The position numbers and the translations under genes were made by a program. 64,000 bases of DNA from Berberis thunbergii (lineage: Eukaryota > Streptophyta > Magnoliopsida > Ranunculales > Berberidaceae), in assembly GCA_003290165.1 (NCBI GenBank), contig QNQO01006264.1, positions 248,001 through 312,000 on the forward strand, given 5' to 3'. This document shows positions 31,725 to 43,271 of this stretch, piece by piece; positions within the stretch are counted from its first letter, which is position 1; every line of letters begins with the position of its first letter. The notes beneath the pieces are model-generated. The model was given only the letters and a program-made list of their open reading frames with translations. It did not search any database and had not been told where the DNA came from.

Positions 31725-33556
31725 ATGGCTGGAAGACATACTCGACAGAATCCAAATGGGAACGGTAGCAGTAGCAGTGAAAATGTTGTTATAAATGGAG
31801 ATGGCAATGGAAATGGAAGTGGTCATGGTGAGAATACAATCCAGTTGAGTCAGGCTATGATGATGCAGTTGCTACAAGGATTTCAACAAAATAGTAATCA
31901 GGGTGACCCTTTTGCTAGAAAGGTTAAGGAGTTTGGGACATTGGGGGGCAAGAGGTTTACTGGAGAAAATCCGAGAGATTAAGATGCCTAGGTCCAAAGC
32001 TGTGAGACTATTTTCAGGAGGATGCGACTTACTGAAGTTCAAAAACAGGAGTTAGCTGCACATCATCTAGATGGTGCTGCCAGTTACTGGTGGGAGGCTT
32101 TACTACCCTCCGTTGATATTGCTGTTATGACAAGGGATGAGTTCAAGGATCGGTTTGGGAATAGATTTGTGCCTAATGCAGTTAAGACGCAATGGGTTGC
32201 GGAGTTTAATATGTTGAAGCAGATTGGGAATATGACGGTGGAGCAGTATGTCACGAAGTTTAATGAGTTGTCGCGTTATGCTCCGTATTTGGTGGACACA
32301 CCAGAAAAGAAAAATGCCAAATTTATTGGGGGTTTGCATCACTGCCTATCGAGGGCTTTTCTCACCGCTGACAGGGAGAGTTTTGACAGAGTTTTGGATT
32401 TGGCATTGAAGTGCGAGGAAAAAAACAAGTTGTATCATGAGAGTAGGGAGAAGGGCAAACAGAAGTTGGGCGAGGCGTTAGGAAACACTTGTCACCAGGG
32501 TGAGTCGCGTGATTATCGTAGTGACCGTAGCCGTTTTCGTTCGTATGTCCAAGGGCAAAGGGGTGAATAGTTTCAGAACCAATGATCTCAAGGTGGTTCC
32601 TAGAACCAATAGCAGGGAGGAAACCAGTTCCACCGCCAGGGTGGAAATCAGTTCCAGAGACAGATATATAATCATTCCCAGAAACAAGATGGTAATCAAC
32701 ACCACAGAAAGAATGGGAACCAATTCCATCGTCAGGGTAACCAGAGACACGGTTATCAGGGTCAACGGAATCAGACTACTCAAGCAGCATCGGGGAGAAA
32801 AGCAGTGACCTGCTTCACTTGTGGGCAACCAGGTCATCAAATGGGAGATTGCCCTAATGGTAGGAACGCACCCCAGAATAGGCAAGGACAACCCACCCAA
32901 GGGCGTGTATTTGCCGCCCTACCAGATCAGGAAAACTTTCAAGGCACTCCTGATATTCCTATCCGTAATATGAAAGTTTTATTTGATACCGGTGCATCAT
33001 ATTCTTTCATATCTTGACGTTTAGTTAATCGAAAAATGTCGAAAACTTTGCCACTTGCTATACCATTATGTGTTACTACCCCTTTTGGAGGCTCAGCGAC
33101 ATTAAATGAATAATGTAAAAATTTTAAGATTTCCTTCCTCGACAAAGTGTTTCTTGTCGACTTGATTGTGCTTGACTCTGAGGGTTTTGATGTGATTTTG
33201 GGAATGGATTGGTTGTGTAAGAACTTAGTCACGCTGGATTGTGCAAAGAAGATAGTTTCCATTCATGTTCCAGACATGCCCTATGTTTCTCACATTTGTG
33301 GAAATTGTGAAGAGTCAGTGATGTTTAGTTTTCTGTACTCGGTGGGGACGTCGGAGAAAGAGATCCGAGATGTAGAAGTGGTAAGATATTATGAGGATGT
33401 ATTTCAGGAAATTCCTGGCTTGCCACCTAGGTGAGAAGTTGAGTTCCGAATCAATTTAATACCTGGAACCGCTCCTATCTCTAAGGCGGCGTACCGGGTG
33501 GCACCGAAGGAGTTGAACGAGATTAAAGTCCAGTTGGACGAGATGTTGCAAAAAGG
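31725..33556 (+). pseudogene. Chromovirus internal 1: gag and protease, stop-riddled but one frame
   Basis: From MAGRHTRQNPNGNG to the intron-like donor at 33557 a single frame can be followed with no frameshift. It includes the gag core (SYWWEALLPSVD, YVTKFNELSRYAPYLVDTPE), a CCHC zinc knuckle (CFTCGQPGHQMGDC, 32811 onward), the protease motif VLFDTGASYSFIS and the fold-closing VILGMDWL. Stops include 31980, 31989, 32568, several at 32571-32630, 33016, 33111 and 33432. Most can be explained by one C-to-T or G-to-A change of Gln, Trp or Arg codons, the pattern of methylated-cytosine decay. Confidence 0.85.
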
Positions 33557-33660
33557 GTAATTTTAGTGTTTTTGTTTTGTTTTATTCGAATATACTTATT
33601 GACATGTTTATCCATGTTAATGTATATATGTGTAATCCTTTTGAGGTGTGTATGAACCAG
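33557..33660 (+). other. Intron-like insertion in pol, internal 1 (104 bp)
   Basis: The interval starts GTAATTTTAG and ends GAACCAG, and removing it joins the codons K-G and F-I-R-P in frame (phase 2: GG then G). Ty3/gypsy pol normally reads EKGFIRPS without a break here. Unspliced, a TAA follows at once (33558). The same insertion at the same codon is in internal 2 (48769-48871) and in the second chromovirus (40394-40495). Confidence 0.75.
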
Positions 33661-36256
33661 GTTCATACGTCCTAGTAATTCTCCTTGGAGAGTACCCTCC
33701 ATTTTCATTTCGAAGAAGGATGGTACCTTGAGGATGTGTATTGACTATAGGGAGTTGAACAAAAGGACTATTAAGAACAAGTACCCGTTGCCTCAATTGA
33801 TGATCTTCTTGATCAATTGAGGGGAGCAGTGGTGTTTTCTAAGTTAGACTTGAGAACTGGATATCATCAAATGGGTGTTGAAGAAGATAGTATTCCTCTC
33901 ACGGCATTTCGTACGAGATATGGATTGTATGAGTTCCCCGTTATGCCTTTTGGATTGAGAAATGCTCCACCCTTTTTCATTTACCTGATGAGCCGGATCT
34001 TTCAACCATACTTGGATAAATTCATCAATATTTTTATCAATGACATTTTGGTTTACTCCCGTAGTGAAGCAGAGCACAGAGAACATCTCTGGATAGTATT
34101 GCAGACCTTGAGAGAGCAGAAATTGTATGCGAATTTTAGCAAGTGCCATTTTTGGGAGAAAAAAGTAAAATTCTTAGGGCATGTTGTTTCTAGTCAGGGT
34201 ATAGTAGTTGATCCTGATAAGGTGTAATCAGTGAAAGATTGGAAACAACCTACTAATACAACGGAGGTGAGAAGCTTTTTAGGGTTAGCTAGTTACTATA
34301 GAAGATTTATCGAAAAGTTTTCTCTTATTGCTGCCCCTTTGAGTAAGTTGACTCGCAAGAATGTTCAGTTTATTTGGACCAATCAGTGTGAAAAGGCTTT
34401 TCAAGAGTTGAAGCACCGATTAACTACTGCGCCCATTCTAACTATTCCGGTGCATGGTGGGAAGTTGGTGGTTTTCACTGATGCTAGTGGCCCAGGTTTG
34501 GGTTGTGTACTGATGCGAAACCAGAAGGTTGTGTCGTACGTCTCACGACAATTGAAGCCTTATGAGAGACGATATCAAAGAGCTAAATATGAGACAACAA
34601 AGGTGGGTGGAATTTATTAGAAGTTATGATTTTGAGATCTTAAGCACCCAGGTAAGGGAAATGTGGTAGCCGATGTTGTTAGTCGACAACACACCATTAT
34701 AGTTTCACTCATGGTAGAGGAATGGAAGTCTCTTGAGGCTATTTCTTCTTGTGATGTTCAGTTTGTCCAGGGAGCGAACACGGCTTATGTTGGTAGTTTA
34801 TCTGTTCGACCTTCTTTGATCAACAGGGTTTTAGAGGAGCAACATAAGGATTCTCGTTTGATGAGAAAATTAGAGGACTTAGTGCTTGATAATTTAGATG
34901 ATTGTCCCACAGAGTGGTCAATTGAGTTCGATGGTGGGTTGAGATTTCATGGGAGACTTTGTGTGCCCGAGATTGAGGGATTGAAAAAAGAAATTATGGA
35001 TGAGGCTCATAAGTCACGTTTTACCTTTCACTCGGGAGGCACAAAAATGTATCATGATCTGAAGTGAACTTTCTGGTGGGACGGTATGAAGAAGGATGTT
35101 GGAGATTATGTATCACTATGTTTCACTTGTCTACAAGTGAATGCTGAGCATCAACAGCCCTCAGGTTTGTTGCAACCATTAGAAATTCCTATCTGAAAAT
35201 GGGAAAATATTTTGATGGACTTTGTAGGTGGCTTGCCTAAGACTCGACGAGGTAACGAGTCAATTTGGGTTATAATTGATCGTTTGACTAAGTCTGCACA
35301 TTTTGTTCCTGTTGGTGCGCACCGTACTATCGAATAGTTAGCCAGACGATACATCCGTGAGGTAGTTAGGCTTCATGGGGTACCAGTGTCCATTGTATCT
35401 GACAGAGATCCCTTGTTTGCAGTTGAGTTTTGGGAGAGTTTTTAGCGAGCCATGGGGACTAGACTAGATTTGAGTACAACTTATCATTCTCAGACTGATG
35501 GTCAGAAGGATCGGGTGAATCAGATTCTAGAAGATATGCTTCGGGCATGTGTGCTCGATTTTGGTGGTAGTTGGGAGGATTATTTACCTATCATAAAGTT
35601 TGCTTATAACAACAGTTACCATTCTAATATTGGCATGGCTCCATTCGAGGCTTTATATGGGAGACCTTGTCGATCACCATCCTAATGGGCGGAGGTTGGT
35701 GGCATAGTCTTGTTGGGGCCAGAGATGGTCCGAGAGATATCGGAGAAAGTGCAGATTATTAGTGAGCGGATCAAAACTGCTCAAAGCTGACATAAGAGTT
35801 ATGTTGATCAGAAGCGTAAGGCGGTAGATTTTCAGGTTGGGGACGTTGTCTTTTTCAAGGTTTCACCTATGAGCGGTGTATTGAGGTTCAGTAAGAAAGG
35901 GAAGTTAAGTCCTAGATTTGTGGGACCATTTGAGATCATTGCTCGAGTAGGGAGTTTAGCGTATAGACTCGCCTTGCCACCGAGCTTATCAGTTGTTCAT
36001 GATGTGTTTCACATTTCCATGTCGAGGAACTGTGTGAAGGATTCTGCTCACATCGTCTAACCCACATAAATTGAGATTAATGACGACTTCACCCAAGTAG
36101 TACGACTGATCAAGATTGTGGATCGCGATGTGAAACCACTCCGTAGAAGGATAGTGAATTTGGTGAAAGTCCAGTGGAGTAAAGGAGAATGATGTAACTT
36201 GGGAGCTAGAGGACAAGGTGAAACAGTTGCACCCCGGAGCTATTCATCCAGTGAAT
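33661..36256 (+). pseudogene. Chromovirus internal 1: reverse transcriptase to integrase, inactive
   Basis: RT (FIRPSNSPW to LGHVVSSQ) has a 1-base deletion near 33797, and its catalytic box reads FINDIL instead of FIDDIL, a lost aspartate. RNase H has [13 protein letters not shown] but lacks about 130 bp of its centre near 34577, present in internal 2. Integrase follows: HSGGTKMYHDL, MDFVGGLP and VSDRDPLF supply landmarks, but the third catalytic Glu reads KDR (TDGQKDRVN). The C-terminal chromodomain-like end (VNLVKVQW) is frameshifted. Stops at 34225, 35065, 35195, 35683 and more. Confidence 0.85.
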
Positions 36257-36289
36257 CTTGGGACGAGATTCCTTTTGAGGTGTGTACAA

Positions 36290-36384
36290 TGTAACGACCC
36301 TAATTACTGCACATTATAATTCTTTTTGGGCTTTATTAAATTTGAAGTCGAGTGATAGAATAACTAAATAAATAAGGGGGTGTC
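36290..36384 (+). repeat. LTR 2 of chromovirus complex, first piece
   Basis: TGTAACGACCCTAATTACTG to GGGGGTGTC, cut by the insertion of the second chromovirus at 36385. GTGTC (36380-36384) is the target duplication. Confidence 0.9.
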
Positions 36385-38558
36385 TGTAATACCCGCCCTA
36401 TTTACTTACCAATATACTTGCATTATTTTAGAAGTTAATAATATTTATTGGTAGTAATTATTAATTGATAATAATTACAAGTAATAATAGTTTATGATTT
36501 TTAATTTCAAACTTAGGTTTAGACTAGTGGTGGGTAAGAGATAAAGGGTGGGTGTGTTTAGCCAAAGAAACCCTAAATTTTCCTTTAAAGATACAACCCT
36601 AGTTTATTTTTCTTCTCTTTGCACACACACACAAAAGAAAAAGAAAAGAAAAAGAAAAAAATCCTACGTTGAAAGTGGGAGGAGCTTGGAAAGAGGAAGT
36701 TTGGATTCTTGCAAAAATCAGTGAGTTTAACTCTATCCCTCTTCAACATTTTGTTCCTTTAATGTTTTTTTTTTCTTCTTTTTGAATGTGATGATGGGTT
36801 TGTGAGTATTATCTGCTCCTTTTACTTTCTTCACTTATTCAATCAACATTGAATCGATATAAACATGATAAGTTTTAATTTTTGTTACGTTTGATGGTTC
36901 GAGATGATTATGTTTGTAGTATTAATTGGTTTTGAGTAAATTCATTTTGAATATGAATTGTAGGAGGGAACTATAATTGTTTGCTAAGGGGTTTTTTTTT
37001 TTTTTCGAAACCAAGTTGAATTGATATTGACATGAAGTAGAGTTGAATTTGAACATGTGAAATGGGTATGTACGTCGTGAAATTAAGTTTGCATAACTCA
37101 GAAATTTATCAAATTAAGTGACATGGATTGATAGATCTCGTCCTAACCCATTTCAACAATGATTTTTGAAATTTATAGTACAAATTCTAGTCCAACAAAA
37201 CCCCCTATGATATGTACATCAAACCATCAAAGCTTAAGGCGTAGTTCCATACTTCACTACAAAAACCCACAAACAACACAACCCCACGGCAAACCAAGTT
37301 ATCCCTTGCCAAGAATTAGTAAAAATAGACAAAACCCTCTTTAGTTCAGCTTCAAATCAACTCAGATCAGTTGAATTAGTGGAGTTCCACCTCCTGACGT
37401 CTCTGAACAACTCCACAATGTATCCTTGTGAAGAAATCTTTGAAGAACTCGTGAAACCCCTTTTCGAAATCCTTTGATTTCGATCAAAACCATCACAAAA
37501 CCTTGTTGATGCCCTTTCCTCATTCTCTTAGTCGTCTTTTCAAGGTGAAGAATTGAAGGAGGAAATAAAGAAGAAAGGAAAAAGTCTATACATGCGATGG
37601 CTATATGCTGCTACTTGGTGTTACATAGCATTATACACTATTAAACGTTAACTACGAACACTAGTACGACATGTGATCTACATGCACTAATACACTAATG
37701 GCTCAATTAAAATAATTGGTAAATGTTCTTTTTTCCACAACTCCAAAAAAAAAATGTGAAAAGAAAAAAAAATTATTTGTATACAGACTTGCTTGTATAC
37801 GTGTGATAGAATTATGGGTATGCAGACTTGCTTGCATATCAGTACACCGTTCCATGTGAGTTCGGTTGTACGTGTAGAATGCTTGTCAGTGATCGAACTT
37901 CGGGTGAGATGACATGACACTCGAGGTGGCACCCCACTTGGGTCATGTACGCTCCGAGTGGCTTCGATGGCAAGGGAGGCACACTTGGGTGAGGTGTGTT
38001 CGGCACAGGAGGAGAGTGCGATTGTGGAAAAAGAAGCCAAGAATTAGAAATCAAAAACAAATAATTGCATAAAACCATTTAATTGAGCATGTCATTAAAT
38101 TGTGTAGAGATTATGTTAGCTCGTGCTAGGTTAGCCTTGAGGGAAGAAACTAACAGCTCATTCGAATCTTGAATGAGAACTACCTGTCTTCCTCAAGGTG
38201 AAATTTGCATTTTGTACTTTTATATTTAATTGTTTGATTTGTAAGTTTGCTCACACCAGTATAATTATACTGACCCAGATTTTGTATTGTTTTACAAATT
38301 TGGGTATGTTCTTAATGAGCGTAGTTCCAGAGAACTATCAGGGTTAATTGGTGCGTAAGGAAGGATAGTAGCTGCGTGGCGATAACTAAGGAGTCGACGC
38401 GTTTTTTTTTTTAGTTCTTTATTATTATTCCTAGGTAATCAGATGTAGGATTTGGAAATAAATGCTAAGTTTTGTCAGATACTTATTTGGGGAATTGATT
38501 ATTGTAATTTTCATTTATTCTTTGTGGACCTCATCTTTAGAGGAAGAATATTGAGGAA
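36385..38558 (+). repeat. 5' LTR of second chromovirus, 3' end deleted
   Basis: Identical in layout to the 3' LTR up to GAATATTGAGGAA, then stops. The last ~120 bp of the LTR (present at 45448-45568) and the whole primer binding site are missing, and the gag leader starts directly at 38559. This copy cannot prime reverse transcription now, so the deletion followed insertion. Minus-strand frames 37687-38078 are shadows repeated in the other LTR. Confidence 0.88.
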
Positions 38559-38619
38559 ATGGGATTATGTACGTTTGTATTATTAAGTACTAACGATTAT
38601 TTATTTTCGCTTGAAGGTA

Positions 38620-40393
38620 ATGGCGAACACTCGATCAAATGGGGCCAATGGACAGAATAGTGATAACGGGCGGAATAACACTAATGGCCCAAATGGTTCA
38701 AATGATCAGGGAGGGGGTCCTAACTTGGTTCAGGTAGACGTGGGAGCCATGATGACACAACTTTTGCAGGTTGTGCAGAACAACCATCAGGATAGTCATG
38801 GTGACCCGTTTGCCAGGAGAAATAAGGAATTTGGGAACTTAGGCGGTCAGAGGTTTAATGGAGAGACTGGCCCTATTGCAGCTGAGAAGTGGATTCGCAA
38901 GTGTGAAACTATATTCAATCGGATGCAGATGACTGAGGTGCAGAAACAAGAATTAGATGCTCATAACTTGGATGGTAATGCCAGGTATTGGTGGGATTCT
39001 GTGGAGGAGAGCATGGATACGACTGTTATGACTTGGGAGACTTTCAAGTCCAAATTTGACTGTCAGTTTGTACCTGAAGCTGTGAAGTCTCAGCTAGCTG
39101 CAGAGTCCTTTAGTTTGACGCAAGGTACAAATTCAGTGACCCAGTATGTGACAAAATTCAACGAGTTGACTCGGTATGCTCCGTACTTGGTTGATACCCC
39201 TGCCAAGAAGAATCAGAAGTTTATCAAGGGTTTGGGTCATTATCTGTCAAAGTCGCTTTTACCCTTTGATAAAGAACCCTTTGACAGAGTTTTAGACTTA
39301 GCTCTCAAGTTTGAAGAGCAAGACGCTGCTTTTCGAGAGGCTAGAGAGAAGAGCAGGGAGGTGAGTCGTCTAGAAACTCGCGTTCATCTGGGAACTGAGA
39401 TCAGAACAGGTATAAGCCTTATGATCAAAATCAGCGAGGATCTGGATTTCAGTATCAGCCGAGGTCCCAATCTGGAGGTCAGTTCCAGCAGAGGCCCCAG
39501 GGAGGTTTTAGGCCGCAGGGTGGCTACAGGCCCCAAGGGCAGCAGTGGCAGAGACCGACATTTCAGAATCAGGACCCACAAGGCCCATATCAGCAACCTC
39601 GACCTCAGGTACCTACAGCACCACGAGGACAGGCTCCCACTGGTAAGTTATGCTACAAATGTAACCGACCAGGGCATCTCATTCGTGATTGTCCCAGTTG
39701 GCAAGGCGCTCCACAGGGTAGGCAGGCCCCACCAGCTCCAGCACGTGCATTTGCGGTTATACCAGGGCAAGAGAATGTTGAAGGTACCATCACCACTCAG
39801 TTTCCCTTGCGAGTATTATTTGATTCTGGTGCTTCTCATTCTTTTATTTCTCGACGAATGGTAGAAAAAGAAAATCTTAAAACTATGCCACTTATCAAAC
39901 CTTTATGTGTTGAGACACCCATAGGAGGCACTGTCACATTATTTGAGCAATGTAGAAATTTTGAGATCTCTTTAATGGGTCAAAAACTTGTTGCGGATTT
40001 GATAGTTATGAATTTTGAGAATTTTCATGTTATCCTTGGGATGGATTGGTTGGGTAAAAACTATGTTACTATAGATTGTGCCGCGAGAACCATTTTGATA
40101 GATACACCAGGGTTGCCGCGAGTTAGTCATGTTTGTGAACCTTGTGGGGACTCCACAATGATGAGCACTCTATACTCTATGGATATACCAGAGAAAGATA
40201 TTAGCGTGGTTGAGGTGGTGAAAGATTATGTAGATGTGTTCCAAGAGATTCCTGGTTTACCACCTAAGAGAGAAGTCGAATTTCGAATTGACTTGTTGGC
40301 AGGAGCAGCACCGATTTCGAAAGCTGCATACCGATTGGCTCCTAAGCACTTGGATGAGATGAAAGTCCAACTGGAGGAATTACTCCAGAAGGG
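38620..40393 (+). pseudogene. Second chromovirus gag and protease, one frameshift
   Basis: Gag starts MANTRSNGANGQNSDNGRNN, with a variable N-terminus and the conserved core HNLDGNARYWWDSVEE and VTKFNELTRYAPYLVDTPAK. Near 39358 the frame shifts, and a TGA (39396) stands where an Arg codon is likely. In the shifted frame follow a Gln/Pro/Arg-rich linker, the zinc knuckle CYKCNRPGHLIRDC (39651 onward) and the protease LFDSGASHSFISRRMVEK with VILGMDWLGKN. Gag and protease are one frame in this lineage. The frame ends at the intron-like donor 40394. Confidence 0.87.
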
Positions 40394-40495
40394 GTAAGGA
40401 AAATTTTCTCATATGTTTTTTTTATAATAGTTATATATATATGTGCTTATTTGTGAGTAACTATATGGTTAATCCTTTAAGGTGTGTATATTTAG
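40394..40495 (+). other. Intron-like insertion in pol, second chromovirus (102 bp)
   Basis: GTAAGG donor and TATTTAG acceptor; removal joins QKG to FIRPSNSP in frame. A TAA at 40395-40397 ends translation of unspliced RNA right after the protease. The donor is a good match to the plant consensus and the interval is T-rich, as plant introns are. Position and phase equal those at 33557 and 48769. Confidence 0.75.
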
Positions 40496-43221
40496 GTTTA
40501 TACGACCAAGTAATTCTCCATGCGGTGCGCCTGCTATTTTTGTTTCTAAGAAGGATGGTACTTTGAGGATGTGTGTCGACTATAGAGAACTAAATAAGGT
40601 GACAATAAAAAATAAGTACCCTCTTCCGCGGATAGATGATTTGTTAGATCAGTTGAAAGGGGCGGTTGTATTTTCGCAGTTGGATTTGAGGACTGGGTAC
40701 CATCAGATGGGTGTTGAAGAGCAGAGCATACCTCTGACGGCGTTTCGGACTCGGTATGGGTTATATGAATTTCTGGTCATGCCATTTGGATTGACCAATG
40801 CTCCTGCTTTCTTTATGGATTTGATGAACCGTATTTTTCGTCCGTACCTTGATAAATTTGTTGTCATTTTCATTGATGATATTATGGTATATTCTCGAAA
40901 CATGGAGGACCATCGAGAGCAATTTGAAAATAGTGTTGCAGACTTTAAGAGATCACAAACTGTATGCTAAATTTAGTAAGTGTCACTTTTGGGAGAAAGA
41001 GGTGAAATTTCTTGGGCATGTGATTTCTAGCGAAGGGATAGCCGTCGATCCTGACAAAGTTGTAGCAGTTAAGGAATGGAAACAACCCACTAATGCAAGT
41101 GAAATTCGGAGTTTTTTAGGGTTGGCTGGATATTACAGGAGGTTTATTGAGAAATTTTCGTTGATTGCAGCACCTTTGACGAGTCTGACTCGAAAGGATG
41201 TCAAGTTTATATGGACTAAGGATTGTGAGACTGCATTTCAAGAGTTGAAGCAAAGTTTGACTACAGCTCCAATTTTAATCATTCCCACACGTGGCGGAAA
41301 GTTAGTGGTGTTTACAGATGCTAGCGGAACAGGTTTGGGATGTGTTTTGATGCAAGATCAGAAAGTAGTTTCATACGCTTCTAGGCAGTTAAAGCCACAT
41401 GAGAGGCGATATGCCACGCATGATTTGGAATTAGCAGCAGTGGTTTTTGCTTTAAAAATATGGAGGCATTATTTGCATGGAGAGAAATTTGAGTTGTATA
41501 CTGATCACAAAAGCTTGAAGTACCTATTTTCACAACGTGATTTAAACATGAGGCAACAGAGGTGGATGGAGTTCATTAGTAGTTATGATTTTGAAATCCT
41601 TTACCATCCAGGCAAAGGGAATGTGGTGGCGGATGCCCTTAGCAGGCAACATAGTGTGTTGACCGCTCTTATGGTGCAAGAGTGGAAGATTCTCGAGGTT
41701 ATTGCAGCTCATGACATTTTGACTGTTCCGCATAATAGAGGAGCTTATGTTTGTAGTTTGACAGTGAAACCTACCCTGATTACCCGGGTCATTTCCATGC
41801 AGCACACTGACCCGTTTCTCATGAACAAAATAAATGATTTGATAATGGATACGTTGAATGACTGCCCTACTGATTGGTCCGTTGACATAGATGGAGGATT
41901 GCGATTTCATAGTAGACTTTGCGTACCAGATATTTTGGGCATTAAAGAAGGAGATTATGGACGAGGCTCATCGTTCTAAATTTACTATTCATCCAGGGGG
42001 TACGAAGATGTACCATGATTTGAGAAGGAGTTTTTGGTGGGAAGGCATGAAACGAGATGTTGGGGAATATGTCTCTCACTGTTTCACTTGTCAGCAAGTG
42101 AAAGCGGAACACCAGAGGTCGTCTGGTTTATTGCAGCCTCTAGATATACCCATGTGGAAGTGGGAACACATTTCGATGGATTTTGTTGATGGGTTACCTA
42201 GATCTCGGAGGGGTAATGAGTCCATTTGGGTTATTGTTGACCGTTTGACTAAGTGTGCACATTTTATCCCCATTGGTGCATCTCGAAATACTGACAAGTT
42301 AGCTGCTATGTATATCCGAGAAGTGGTATGGTTGCATGGGGTTCCTATTACCATTGTTTCAGATAGAGATCCATTGTTTACATCTGCATTTTGGGAAAGT
42401 TTCAACGTGCTATGGGTACTACCTTGGCTATGAGCACAACGTATCATCCACAGACTGACGGGCAGACTGAGCGGGTAAATCAGATTTTAGAGGATATGTT
42501 GCAAGCTTGCATCATGGATTTTGGTGGTAGTTGGGAGGATCACTTACCGTTGGTGGAGTTCTCGTACAATAATAGTTACCAATCGAGCATTGGTATGGCA
42601 CCCTTTGAAGCTTTGTATGGTAGGCCTTGTAGATCTCCTAGTTGTTGGGCAGAGGTAGGTGATACCGTATTGTTGGGACCATAGATTGTTAGAGAGACTG
42701 TAGGGAAGATTGAGATTATTCGGGGAAGGATAAAAACTGCCCAGAGTAGACAGAAAAGCTATGCAGATCAAAAGCGCAAGAATGTAGTGTTTGCGGTTGG
42801 TGATTTAGTTTTCCTTAAGGTGTCTCCCATGCGAGGTGTGATGAGATTTGGCAAGAAAGGAAAGTTGAGCCCGCGGTATATTGGGCCATTCGAGATTGTC
42901 GGATGTGTTGGTCGCTTAGCTTACAAGCTTGCGTTGCCGCCCAGTTTGTCGATGATTCATGATGTCTTTCATGTCTCGATGCTGAGAAAATGTGTGAAAG
43001 ACCCAACTCATATTGTTCAACCTACAACTATTGAACTAAATGAGGATTTGACCTATACAGTTGGGCCAGTGAGGATAATTGATCGTGACGTGAAACAACT
43101 ACGACGTAAGAAAGTCAACTTGGTCAAAGTTCAGTGGGTTCAGTGGAGTGAAAAGGAGAACGATGTCACCTGGGAGCTGGAGCACAAAGTAAAGCGTATG
43201 CACCCAGAATTATTCGCCTAA
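40496..43221 (+). pseudogene. Second chromovirus RT, RNase H, integrase
   Basis: RT is intact in motif ([11 protein letters not shown]) but has a 1-base insertion at about 40921. RNase H is complete ([55 protein letters not shown]). Integrase has HHCC (HPGGTKMYHDL; HCFTCQQVK) and all three catalytic residues ([26 protein letters not shown]), with frameshifts near 41945 and 42407 and a TAG at 42682-42684. The C-terminal GKLSPRYIGPFEIV and VNLVKVQWVQWSEKENDVTW region is a chromodomain-type tail ending MHPELFA. Five lesions in pol and gag together, so it is recently dead. Confidence 0.9.
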
Positions 43222-43254
43222 TCCTTATCCTAACGAATCTCGGGACGAGATTCT

Positions 43255-43271
43255 TTTAAGGTGTGTATATT
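43255..43271 (+). other. Polypurine-tract region of second chromovirus
   Basis: TTTAAGGTGTGTATATT spans the last 16 internal bases and the first base of the 3' LTR (TGTAATACCC from 43271). The identical 17-mer occurs inside the pol intron at 40476-40492. Confidence 0.8.

Noticed and set aside
32478..32900. Minus-strand ORF of 140 residues with repeated hydrophobic segments (also 47713-48111)
   Set aside because: Antisense of the Gln/Asn/Arg-rich gag tail; the repeats mirror that low-complexity coding sequence.
39384..39864. Second half of the 417-residue ORF in the second chromovirus
   Set aside because: It is the gag tail, zinc knuckle and protease read in the wrong frame after a frameshift near 39358; the true motifs are in another frame.
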